64,000 nt of DNA. It comes from Legionellaceae bacterium. Its GTDB lineage: Bacteria > Pseudomonadota > Gammaproteobacteria > Legionellales > Legionellaceae. The stretch's first letter is position 1. Each line of letters starts with the position of its first letter. A program made the translations under genes and the position numbers. The notes under the pieces were generated by a model. The model was not told where the DNA came from and made no database searches. It was given only the letters and a program-made list of their open reading frames with translations. Positions 53,086 through 61,626 of the stretch are shown in pieces. Location: positions 116,002 through 180,001 of the forward strand of contig JAUYSP010000025.1 of the NCBI GenBank assembly GCA_030696305.1. The letters are read 5' to 3'.

Positions 53086-54357
53086 TTAGTATCCGACTAA
53101 GTTCGCAATTGTTTCAGTATTATCGTAATCACCACAAACACTATCTGCTGTCATGTTCCAATTGAACATACCAGCGAGTCCTAAATAAGGTGGATAATCT
53201 GGAGTACAGGAAGGTTGTGTATCAATTCCGTTCGAAATTTGGCCTTGCGGATATCCAATGGCAATCAAGGCGTTAAAAAAATCCTCTCCGAAATCAGGAT
53301 CACCATTATAATAGCTCTGTATGTTTATTAAATTGAAACTACTGGCATTTTGCGAATCAACTTGAGTCCCTACAAGCCCACCGTCCTGATTATTTCCAGC
53401 CGGGGTAATGGTTAAATAATAAGGCTTTCCATCTTGAAGCGAGGCTGTATTTAATGCATTTCTCAAATTAGCTATTACTCCATTAAAATTAGCCTGTGAA
53501 ATAGTACCACTGCCACCAGGATCGTCGTCACCAATGCCTTCATCATCAATATCTAGGCCATCCAAGCGATTATTGCGTATAAATTGCACGACACTTGGCA
53601 CAAAAATATTTGCGTGATTCACATAATCTGTATTGATATAAGTCCAATCATATTTACCCCAACCCAATGAAATTAAAATTTTTACATTGGGGTTAGCAGC
53701 ACGTGCAGATTGCGACAATAAAGTTAAACGCTCAGGTTCCGATGGTTGCCCTTCCTCATAAGTAAAAATGGCTCCATTTCCTTGGGGGTAGGTATGAGCA
53801 AACGCTACAAAAATTGCACTAACTTCAGTAAAAGGTGGAATAGGAGCTTGATCCGGTGGTAACCACTGCCCAGTGCCCGAATTGTAAATAGGGTAATACG
53901 TTCCCGCATAAGGGGTTGGAAATGTATTGTTAGGAAGCGCATTAGTCGCCAACACACTGACTCGGTCACTCAAAACAGGGGTTGAACAAATAGCGCCGTT
54001 ATATCCACAAATACGCGGCATTAAAGTCAAATTGGCGAACTGGTTAAGACCTTGGATAGAGACTATAAAGGAACAAGTTCCTCCAGCGACTAAGGTTATT
54101 CCACCACACTGATTATTATTCAAAAATATTTTTAATGGCACATTGCTGGCACCATAGTTAGGTTCTATGGTTATGCCACTCAATGCTTTAGAGGTCTTAT
54201 TTTTAGCTGTATACGTTAAATAAGTAAAACCAGATGGTGATAGCACAATAGGACTGGCGCTGCTCGGTATAATATCTATAATTGCAGCGGCCTGAGCAAC
54301 AGAAACGAATAAAGCGAATGGACAATACACTGTAAAGAAAATAACATGTTTTTTCAT
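53086..54357 (-). CDS. Secreted GH18-family chitinase-like protein
   Basis: 423 aa from the ATG at 54357, with signal peptide MKKHVIFFTVYCPFALF..AQA; an ATG four codons upstream is possible. An Ig-like N-terminal domain (~30-140; NNNQCGGITLVAGGTCSF) precedes the GH18 barrel, which has the catalytic motif DGLDIDDE (residues 266-273), its last Glu being the proton donor, with ILISLGWGKYDW as the SxGG-like strand. GH18 enzymes cleave chitin or related N-acetylglucosamine polymers. Being secreted, it is a reasonable type II secretion substrate. Next to an outer-membrane barrel and a GH2 glucosaminidase-like gene. Confidence 0.85.
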   Translation of the reverse strand: MKKHVIFFTVYCPFALFVSVAQAAAIIDIIPSSASPIVLSPSGFTYLTYTAKNKTSKALSGITIEPNYGASNVPLKIFLNNNQCGGITLVAGGTCSFIVSIQGLNQFANLTLMPRICGYNGAICSTPVLSDRVSVLATNALPNNTFPTPYAGTYYPIYNSGTGQWLPPDQAPIPPFTEVSAIFVAFAHTYPQGNGAIFTYEEGQPSEPERLTLLSQSARAANPNVKILISLGWGKYDWTYINTDYVNHANIFVPSVVQFIRNNRLDGLDIDDEGIGDDDPGGSGTISQANFNGVIANLRNALNTASLQDGKPYYLTITPAGNNQDGGLVGTQVDSQNASSFNLINIQSYYNGDPDFGEDFFNALIAIGYPQGQISNGIDTQPSCTPDYPPYLGLAGMFNWNMTADSVCGDYDNTETIANLVGY

Positions 54358-54375
54358 TCTAAATTCCATCTTAAG

Positions 54376-55128
54376 TTAATTAAAAGATACATCCAAAGAA
54401 AATAAAATTGCTTGCGTGTAAAGGTTCTTGATCTGTAATCGATCATTAGATGTTTGTGCAGGGAATGAACCCAACAGCCCTTTACCCAAGTTAAAATATC
54501 GATAACTTACGGAACCCTTATACTGAATTTTATGTACGGTATCATCCAAAAATTTACGCTGTAGGCCAACACCCAATTCGTAAGCAAACGCCTGTTTAGT
54601 CTGATTATTAAAACCAGGTGAGACAGGTGACGCGCTTAAAAAAGGATCTGTGGCTTGTTCGTTATAACCAGATAATCTGTTCCAACTTTTACCTATTCCT
54701 ATAAGAGCTATTGGTTGCCAGTTAAACTGAGTGTATGCCAGTCGCGATTCCAACATTCCGGTTGAACTTTTAGCCTGAAATTTATAATTGAGTGTGTCAT
54801 ACTGCCCATCATTTATAAAAGGATATTCTAAACCTTGCACTTGTCCGAGGTTTATACCATATCCCGCTATACCTAATGAAAACTGATAATTTGAAAACCA
54901 TTCCTTTTCAAAAGTATGGCCGATCCCTACTCCCCAAAAACCTCGCCAATCGGTTTTTTTATTTGTTTTATATTCGTTTGTAAAGACGTCGTTTATTTGC
55001 ACAAACTGTTTGTTTTTGAGATTTGAAAAAGTAGACCCGCCCGAAAGATAAAGATCTAATTTATTAGCATAAGTTGTACACGGTAATACAAAAAAAGCTA
55101 ATACATAAAAAATAAACCGAACATCCAT
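54376..55128 (-). CDS. Outer-membrane beta-barrel protein
   Basis: 250 aa with a signal peptide (cleavage near TYA-NKLD). The mature sequence is alternating hydrophobic/hydrophilic with many aromatic residues (GFWGVGIGHTFEKEWFSNYQFS in part) and ends LFSLDVSFN with a terminal aromatic-type residue pattern expected for barrels. It follows the OmpA/OmpW-like small-barrel type; the exact family is not certain. It lies 18 bases upstream of the GH18 gene on the same strand, so the two are probably one transcript. Could be a porin-like protein for chito-sugars, but nothing specific shows that. Confidence 0.7.
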   Translation of the reverse strand: MDVRFIFYVLAFFVLPCTTYANKLDLYLSGGSTFSNLKNKQFVQINDVFTNEYKTNKKTDWRGFWGVGIGHTFEKEWFSNYQFSLGIAGYGINLGQVQGLEYPFINDGQYDTLNYKFQAKSSTGMLESRLAYTQFNWQPIALIGIGKSWNRLSGYNEQATDPFLSASPVSPGFNNQTKQAFAYELGVGLQRKFLDDTVHKIQYKGSVSYRYFNLGKGLLGSFPAQTSNDRLQIKNLYTQAILFSLDVSFN

Positions 55129-55239
55129 GCTCTATTAATCCTTATTATTAGTAGGGTCTTTGACATTCATTGCGAGGAGCTAACTCATCGACTAACGAAA
55201 TCATCCTGCCCTATTGCGTTACATATATTTTTCCATATT

Positions 55240-57933
55240 TCATGGTGCGACCAGAACTTTGAACGTAGAGTTCATCCCTTCAATTGCAAACAATGGCGCT
55301 TCTCCTTGCAATATTTCTTGATTAAAATGAGCTGTAATAGTTTCTGATTGATGAGGAAATAACGTAATGAAATTATCACTCCAATAAATAGGCGCAACTA
55401 AATTTTCATTACCTGTTTTAACCACTAATCGATTGAAAAACGAAATCCGATCCGTTTTATTTTCTATTCTAACTTTCAATTGTTTTTCAGAATCGTGTCC
55501 AGAAAAAGTGGCATTAACAATCAGATGCGCTTTTGGTAGATTATTCAGTTCCTGATAATTTGCATTTTGCAAAATGGTTGTATTTCCATTTAATTGATCA
55601 GGCGTGGTAGAAAGCCAATATACGTTATGATCCTTCCACTGATTATTGTTATCTTTTAATATTAATTCCACAAAAAATACGGATGTTGTTATATCAGTAG
55701 GAATCTCAAGCGGACCTACGATTTGAGCCTGAGTTGCCGCAATCGATGTACGCCAATGTTGTTCGGTCAATCGATTGGAATGAGTGTCCCACACACGAGC
55801 AGTTACATCCATGTCATTCATATCATGTAACGTATGATTGCTAAGATAGATATTTTTATTGGCATAATTATAAAGGACATGCAATGATTTATTCGCTTCC
55901 TTAGCGGAAAAATAGGCGCTGCCAGGAACCAAATAATAATCGTATAATTGCCAAAAAAATTTCGGCCAAGCTGCATTAAGCATCCAATGAAACACCCCTG
56001 TCGCTGGCACGCCATTTACATTCGGGTTACCTGATTGATACGCTATAAATGCTTCAAACATAGGACGCACACTTTCATAATTCATGAGCTGTGATTTTTG
56101 TGCATATTCTTCTAGGTTAGTTGGTGCTCCATATCTTGCCGTCATGGCTTTATCATAACGATTTAATGTTTGTAATAGAGGATGACCGCCTTCATGATAA
56201 ATCCATGTTAAATTATCTTTAGGCCAATAATCTTGGGGATTTCCAAGCAAACGCATCAAACTTTCTAAGGGAGGAACTTCTGCACCTGGGCCGGTTTCTG
56301 AATTAAACCCAAAGGCTCCGCCTTCGCTAGTATTCTCAAACCAGTATACCGGTGGCACATAGATATATGGCCCTCGCATTTTAATACCCGAAGGCTGATT
56401 ATCTCTTGCAGACAATGTTTCTGCGGCTGAAATAACATACGGGACACTTGGATTAAGCGTTTTTAACAAAGAAGCGAGTTTATCTTCTAAGTCTGACATA
56501 GGTTTAAGATCACTGCCAAACATCCAAACGAAAACACTCGGATTATTCCTCAACCAAGTGATTTGATCTTTAAATGCCGCTGCAATCAGCTCCTTATCTT
56601 TCGTTGTAGTATAACAACCATAATGTGGATCGCATTGTTCTGGAATTCTAAAGCCGCGTAATGGCCACTCCCATTGCGCACTCCAACCTATCATAATTAA
56701 AAGTCCAAGCTCATCGCACGTGTCATAAATTGTTTTATCCTTACCCCAAAAACCTTCTAATCGAATTGCATTAAGATTCATCCCTTTTGCATAATAAAGC
56801 TGATCCTTAACCCGTTGTGGACTGTCATTTAACAACATAGAATCAGTCCATGCTGCACCACGAATTAAGATAGGTTGTCCATTAATTTTAAACCCACGAT
56901 AATAACTTTGCGTTTGCTTATTATTTTCTTGATATGGAAGAACAACTGTTTCAATTTTTCTAATGCCAAAATGCAATGTCTTCAGATCAGAAAGCCTGTT
57001 GTTTTGGCTAATTTTAGCTGTAAATTGATATAAATAAGGCTCTCCCATTTGATTCGGCCACCAAAGTTTTGGAGATTTTATATTTAGTTTATTTTCATTT
57101 TTTGGATCAAATATCATTATTTTTTGTTCATTTGCAGCTAAATTCACTGTTTTAGTGATTTCGAGAAGACCATCAATTTGTATGGCAACCCGTGCTTTTA
57201 CTGGATAAGATTGATGATTAACAGCTACTAATTGTATATTTAGCTTGGCCTCATCATTATCTGGAGAATTCAATTCTGCATGAATGAAAGGCTTTTTTAT
57301 TTCAAGACCATTATTAAACGTTAGTTGTACATTTCGAGTAATCCCCATATTTCGATCCGGTGGATTCGGATTCCAATCGGTAAAGCCAATTCGAAAATCT
57401 TCCGGTTTAGGAGGATATATCTTCATTGCTAAAACATTAGCTCCCAGTTTCAGATATGGTGTTATATCGAGTTGATACTGTCTAAATGGATTATAAATAG
57501 ATTCTTTACTAGCAACTTGCTTACCGTTCAACCATATATCAGCGCTATAATTAATTCCATACAATGTTAATTGCGCATTGGGAGGAAAGGTATCCAAATT
57601 AAACGAGGTACGATACAACCAAGGTAGATCAAATGATTCCTGAGAAATTGCTTGCAATGCTAATCCATCAAGAATATGTGAATATAGACCATTTTGAACA
57701 AGTACATTGAGGACTGTGGTCGGGCTGGTTGCGTCATACCAAGAACTTGCATCATATTTTGGCTGCGATATATCTTGAAGATTTGTGTCTTTAATAGATT
57801 CAGAGGAAATAACTCGCCAATTATCTTGCAGCATTATCATTGCAGGGATAGTTTGAGCATTCAACAATAGGGGATAGAAAAGACTCAATCCATAAATAAA
57901 TAGTGGCAAAGTAACAAATTTAATTTTGGTCAT
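55240..57933 (-). CDS. Secreted GH2-family exo-beta-D-glucosaminidase-like protein
   Basis: 897-aa glycosidase with signal peptide (...LLLNAQT). The GH2 order is visible: sugar-binding jelly roll (~30-200; WLYRTSFN, LNGKQVASKESIYNPFRQYQ), Ig-like domain, then the barrel with GSDLKP (Asp475) and GFNSETGP (Glu546). The Asp/Glu pair, 71 residues apart, mirrors the Asp469/Glu541 pair of Amycolatopsis CsxA exo-beta-D-glucosaminidase (general acid and nucleophile), which removes glucosamine from chitosan. A beta-mannosidase of the same family is the alternative. Upstream of the OMP and GH18 genes on the same strand. Confidence 0.82.
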   Translation of the reverse strand: MTKIKFVTLPLFIYGLSLFYPLLLNAQTIPAMIMLQDNWRVISSESIKDTNLQDISQPKYDASSWYDATSPTTVLNVLVQNGLYSHILDGLALQAISQESFDLPWLYRTSFNLDTFPPNAQLTLYGINYSADIWLNGKQVASKESIYNPFRQYQLDITPYLKLGANVLAMKIYPPKPEDFRIGFTDWNPNPPDRNMGITRNVQLTFNNGLEIKKPFIHAELNSPDNDEAKLNIQLVAVNHQSYPVKARVAIQIDGLLEITKTVNLAANEQKIMIFDPKNENKLNIKSPKLWWPNQMGEPYLYQFTAKISQNNRLSDLKTLHFGIRKIETVVLPYQENNKQTQSYYRGFKINGQPILIRGAAWTDSMLLNDSPQRVKDQLYYAKGMNLNAIRLEGFWGKDKTIYDTCDELGLLIMIGWSAQWEWPLRGFRIPEQCDPHYGCYTTTKDKELIAAAFKDQITWLRNNPSVFVWMFGSDLKPMSDLEDKLASLLKTLNPSVPYVISAAETLSARDNQPSGIKMRGPYIYVPPVYWFENTSEGGAFGFNSETGPGAEVPPLESLMRLLGNPQDYWPKDNLTWIYHEGGHPLLQTLNRYDKAMTARYGAPTNLEEYAQKSQLMNYESVRPMFEAFIAYQSGNPNVNGVPATGVFHWMLNAAWPKFFWQLYDYYLVPGSAYFSAKEANKSLHVLYNYANKNIYLSNHTLHDMNDMDVTARVWDTHSNRLTEQHWRTSIAATQAQIVGPLEIPTDITTSVFFVELILKDNNNQWKDHNVYWLSTTPDQLNGNTTILQNANYQELNNLPKAHLIVNATFSGHDSEKQLKVRIENKTDRISFFNRLVVKTGNENLVAPIYWSDNFITLFPHQSETITAHFNQEILQGEAPLFAIEGMNSTFKVLVAP

Positions 57934-58112
57934 TCATATGTTCAACCCTGTTAAACTCAATTTATCTGTACATAGCAAAGGTTTTTTTGTCATGTACAGA
58001 AATTCGATTTAAAAGCATTCTTTTAAAAATAGGACGACAGTATGAAATCGAACAATTCAGTAATAAGTCAATATGCAGGTATTCAATCAACTATAACAAA
58101 CTATTTATTAAT

Positions 58113-58571
58113 TTACATTCCAGGCGGCGTTATGTTAACTATTCTCAATTGATCTTCCAATAACGTTGCGTGCTCTGCTTTTTTTGCCGATGAATTTTTA
58201 ATTAAATTTTGTTCTGATTCAGACAGTCGCTGGAAATACTGTAACTTTTCATTTTCTATCGCCGAAGCATAGTAAACAACGGCAATCATCAGTGAAGATA
58301 AGTACATCAATCCCTTACCAATATTTTTAGCAGCTCCTTGACTGTGTTTCAAAGCCTGCATTGCTCCCTCAGCAAGCAATTTTACATCAAGTTGTCGACT
58401 ACCGATGGGATTTGTCAATTTACTGGTAAAGAAACCAACGCCGGTATATTGAAGGCGACTATTGTCCTGAAGGATTTTCTTATTTATATCTATGTTTTTG
58501 GCAGCTTTATTGTTTACCTTTTCAAATCCCTTGTTCACTCTACTTACTAAATAATGGGGTAACTTCATCAC
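58113..58571 (-). CDS. Unknown small membrane-associated protein, related to 50730-50999
   Basis: 152 aa, no known family. N-terminal region is basic and polar; a hydrophobic segment (LMYLSSLMIAVVYYAS, about residues 87-102) is followed by a charged C-terminus (YFQRLSESEQNLIKNS) that aligns by eye with the end of the 89-aa protein at 50730 (RLSE, LR, PP near the end). Divergent from the SDR-FAD-GtrA operon. One membrane helix with a cytoplasmic tail is the simplest reading. Confidence 0.6.
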   Translation of the reverse strand: MMKLPHYLVSRVNKGFEKVNNKAAKNIDINKKILQDNSRLQYTGVGFFTSKLTNPIGSRQLDVKLLAEGAMQALKHSQGAAKNIGKGLMYLSSLMIAVVYYASAIENEKLQYFQRLSESEQNLIKNSSAKKAEHATLLEDQLRIVNITPPGM

Positions 58572-58742
58572 ATGTTCCTTAAAAATAATAGTTCATTTTA
58601 TTACAAAAGACTAAGGTGTCAATCAATAGATATACCCCTTCAGTTCATTAGAATGATAATTGATTTGAGACCACGTACAAGATCGCTTACAATTCATGCC
58701 TTAATTGACCTATTTAGTTGTTACTTTCTTGATGGAACTCCG

Positions 58743-59684
58743 ATGAAAGATAAAATCAAAATAATACTTCCGGGTGGTGCAGGCCTAGTCGGTCAAAATC
58801 TGGTCGCTCGTTTAAAAGCGAATGGCTATAAAAACATTATTGTCCTAGATAAACACAAGCCTAATTTGGCCGTACTTCAACGTACTCAACCAAACATTAC
58901 AGCCATCTATGCTGATCTTTCTAAACCAGGTGATTGGCAAAAACATTTTAATGAAGCAGCTATTGTTGTCATGCTACAGGCTCAAATTGGTGGCAATGAT
59001 TATCAAGAATTTGTTCACAATAATATTGATTCAACACGGCTGATTCTCGAAACCATTCAATCCAACCAAATATCTAATCTAATTCACATCAGTTCATCCG
59101 TAGTAGAATCGGTTTCAAATGATTTTTATACTCAAACTAAGCGAATACAAGAAGAAATGGTGTTGGCAAGCGGAATACCATGTCCAATATTGCGACCCAC
59201 TTTAATGTTTGGTTGGTTTGATCGAAAACATTTAGGCTGGTTGTCTCGATTCATGAAAAAAGTACCTTTTTTTCCTATCCCAGGTCACGGACGTTACATA
59301 CGTCAACCATTGTATGCGGGCGATTTTTGTAACATTATTATTAGCTGTATTGAAAATGACATTCCGCAAGGTATTTATAATATTTCAGGTCATGAAAAAA
59401 TAGATTACATCGATATTATTCGTGAAATCAAACACTGCACCAAGGCAAAAGCACGCATTACAGCCATTCCATATACATTATTTTATTCTCTATTGTGGAT
59501 ATGGGCTTGTTTTGATAAATCCCCTCCTTTTACAACGCAGCAACTCGCGGCTCTTGTTGCAAAAGATGAATTTGAAATCATTGACTGGCCCGCTATTTTC
59601 AACGTTTCTCGCACACCTTTTGCAAACGCAATCCAAGAAACGTTTAATGACCCCATCTATAGCCAAGTTACTCTGGAGTTTTAA
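58743..59684 (+). CDS. NAD-dependent SDR epimerase/reductase
   Basis: 313 aa extended short-chain dehydrogenase: GGAGLVGQNL (Gly11-Gly17, NAD-binding), a catalytic Tyr-x-x-x-Lys equivalent at YTQTKRIQEE and CPILRPTLMFGW after it, typical of nucleotide-sugar epimerases or reductases. The longer open frame (57 more codons) starts before any sensible ribosome site; the start at 58743 begins right at the Rossmann strand (MKDKIKIILPGG). Two bases separate it from the FAD oxidoreductase gene. Substrate unknown. Confidence 0.8.
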   Translation: MKDKIKIILPGGAGLVGQNLVARLKANGYKNIIVLDKHKPNLAVLQRTQPNITAIYADLSKPGDWQKHFNEAAIVVMLQAQIGGNDYQEFVHNNIDSTRLILETIQSNQISNLIHISSSVVESVSNDFYTQTKRIQEEMVLASGIPCPILRPTLMFGWFDRKHLGWLSRFMKKVPFFPIPGHGRYIRQPLYAGDFCNIIISCIENDIPQGIYNISGHEKIDYIDIIREIKHCTKAKARITAIPYTLFYSLLWIWACFDKSPPFTTQQLAALVAKDEFEIIDWPAIFNVSRTPFANAIQETFNDPIYSQVTLEF

Positions 59685-59686
59685 AT

Positions 59687-61039
59687 ATGAAACAACGAAT
59701 CGCTGTTTTAGGTGCAGGACCAATGGGCCTAGCTGTTGCGTATCAATTAGCCTTAGACGGCTATCATCCCATAGTATTTGAAGCAGATGATCGCGTGGGA
59801 GGAATGACGGCCACATTTGATTTTTCAGGTCTCACGATTGAACGTTACTACCACTTTCATTGCACATCGGATCACGCTTTCTTAACCCTTTTAGACGAGT
59901 TAAAGCTTTCTGATAAAATGCGCTGGGTAAAAACCAAAATGGGTTATTGGTATCAAGGAAAGCTCCAACCTTGGGGTAATCCTCTCGCTCTGCTAAAATT
60001 CAAGGGATTAAGCCTTACCGCAAAATTTCGTTACGGCTTACATGCTTTCCTATGCACCAAGCGGATTGACTGGAAACCCTTAGACAATGTTGAAGCCACT
60101 GGTTGGATTAAGCGTTGGGTGGGTGCTGAAGCTTATGAGGTTCTTTGGCGGCGATTATTTGATTTTAAATTTTATCATTACACTAACAATTTATCTGCGG
60201 CCTGGATTTGGAGTCGCATTCGTCGAATAGGTCGTTCACGTTATAATTTATTTCATGAAAAGCTAGGTCATCTCGAGGGCGGATCAGAAACCTTGTTAAA
60301 AGCCCTACATGCCGCAATCATTGCACATGGCGGTGAAATTCGGCTTAAATCACCGGTCAAAAAAGTCATTATTGAAGATAACGCTGTCACTGGCATTGAA
60401 ATTGCAGGCAATATCGAAACATTTGACCATGTCATTAGCACGATTCCCCTGCCCTACATATCAACTATTATCCCTGACTTGCCACAAGACATCTTAAAAC
60501 AATTCCAAAGCATGAAAAACATTGCGGTGGTATGCGTTATTGCCAAATTAAAAAAAGCAGTTACTGAAAATTTCTGGTTAAACACAAATGACCCAAGTAT
60601 GGATATTCCTGGTCTAGTTGAATATACCAATTTACGACCCTTGGATAATCACATAGTGTATGTCCCTTTTTACATGCCAGGCGAACATCCTAAATATGCC
60701 GAATCTGATCAAATGTATTTAGATAAGGTGCGGGCCTATTTGAAGACTATTAATCCTTCGCTATCTGACGATGATTTTATAGACATGAAAGCAAGTCGAT
60801 ACCGTTATGCACAACCTATCTGCGAACCAGAGCATCTAACACAATTACCACCTATCCAATTACCAGTAAAAGGTCTATGGGTTGCAGATACATCTTATTA
60901 CTACCCGGAAGATAGGGGTATCTCTGAAAGTATTGATTTTGGTAGAAAAATGGCACGAAATGCCTTGCTCACTATAAACGCACAAGCCATGCGCCAGGAA
61001 CGTAATCAGTGCGACATTATCCCGGACGTTGTCTTATGA
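59687..61039 (+). CDS. FAD-dependent oxidoreductase (amine-oxidase/UGM-like)
   Basis: 450 aa. N-terminal FAD motif VLGAGPMGLAVAY (Gly9-Gly14) and FEADDRVGGMTATFDFSG, then GGSETLLKAL, GGEIRLKSPVKKVI and a C-terminal FAD-binding end with YYYPEDRGISES. It belongs to the COG1232-type family that also includes UDP-galactopyranose mutase-like and protoporphyrinogen oxidase-like enzymes; several members are found with sugar and exopolysaccharide genes. The start is two bases after the SDR stop; the GtrA gene overlaps its stop. Confidence 0.85.
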   Translation: MKQRIAVLGAGPMGLAVAYQLALDGYHPIVFEADDRVGGMTATFDFSGLTIERYYHFHCTSDHAFLTLLDELKLSDKMRWVKTKMGYWYQGKLQPWGNPLALLKFKGLSLTAKFRYGLHAFLCTKRIDWKPLDNVEATGWIKRWVGAEAYEVLWRRLFDFKFYHYTNNLSAAWIWSRIRRIGRSRYNLFHEKLGHLEGGSETLLKALHAAIIAHGGEIRLKSPVKKVIIEDNAVTGIEIAGNIETFDHVISTIPLPYISTIIPDLPQDILKQFQSMKNIAVVCVIAKLKKAVTENFWLNTNDPSMDIPGLVEYTNLRPLDNHIVYVPFYMPGEHPKYAESDQMYLDKVRAYLKTINPSLSDDDFIDMKASRYRYAQPICEPEHLTQLPPIQLPVKGLWVADTSYYYPEDRGISESIDFGRKMARNALLTINAQAMRQERNQCDIIPDVVL

Positions 61040-61461
61040 ACAACAACAAAGCAGAGCTAACAAAAAAACCATTCGTTTCCCAACAATTTTTGATATTTTT
61101 GTTAACAGGAGGCACCGCAGCGATTGTAAATTTTAGTTCCCGCTTATTCTACAATCAATGGATGAGCTTTTCTTCCGCTGTGATGCTGGCTTACTTAACT
61201 GGGATGATTACATCTTTTGTTCTAGCGAAATTTTTCGTATTTAAAGAGAGTAAGCAACCATTAAGTCGATCTCTTCTTTTTTTTACTTTGGTTAATATTA
61301 TCGCTGTTTTACAAACATGGACGATTAGCATTTCTTTAGCAAATTATTTCTTACCTCTAATAGGATTTCGCGTCTTTGCAGAAGAAACAGCTCATGCTAT
61401 CGGAATTATAGTACCTGTGTTCACAAGTTTTGCGGGGCATAAACATTTTACGTTTAAATAG
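61036..61461 (+). CDS. GtrA-family membrane protein
   Basis: 141 aa with four predicted membrane helices (starting around QFLIFLLTGGTAAIVNF, AVMLAYLTGMITSFVLAKFFVF and two more) and the conserved FKESKQ and GHKHFTFK end. GtrA proteins translocate or anchor polyprenyl-phosphate-linked sugars across the inner membrane. Start chosen at 61036, where ATG overlaps the previous stop (ATGA); a longer reading frame nine codons earlier is unlikely. Third gene of the SDR-FAD-GtrA operon, which ends in palindrome copy 5. Confidence 0.85.
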   Translation: MNNNKAELTKKPFVSQQFLIFLLTGGTAAIVNFSSRLFYNQWMSFSSAVMLAYLTGMITSFVLAKFFVFKESKQPLSRSLLFFTLVNIIAVLQTWTISISLANYFLPLIGFRVFAEETAHAIGIIVPVFTSFAGHKHFTFK

Positions 61462-61540
61462 GGTTTGTTGACTATTCATATTTCGACGTCCCGCGGCTTG
61501 TGGAAATGAAGTGTCAACAAACCCTATTTAAATTGAAAAT
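61448..61540. repeat. Dispersed palindromic repeat family A, copy 5
   Basis: Core 61461-61524 runs GGGTTTGTTGACTATTCAT...GTCAACAAACCC. Flanks extend the pairing: TTTAAATA on the left matches TATTTAAA on the right, including the gtrA stop codon, so it may act as that operon's terminator. Very similar to copy 4 in inverted orientation. Confidence 0.75.
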
Positions 61541-61626
61541 ATACAGTATACTTCGCGCGATAAATATCTCACCAAGGCCGTATGATCAGCTAGTACAAGG
61601 CCGAGTCAATAATATAAGGATGCTTT

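Noticed and set aside
55150..55210. Another copy of the MITE-type hairpin (CATTGCGAGGAGC...)
   Set aside because: Only fragments match and no end or pairing is left; too decayed to list.
58042..58152. 36-codon ORF with an AGGA upstream
   Set aside because: It overlaps the end of the gene at 58113-58571 in the opposite direction; no coding-like features beyond a weak ribosome site.
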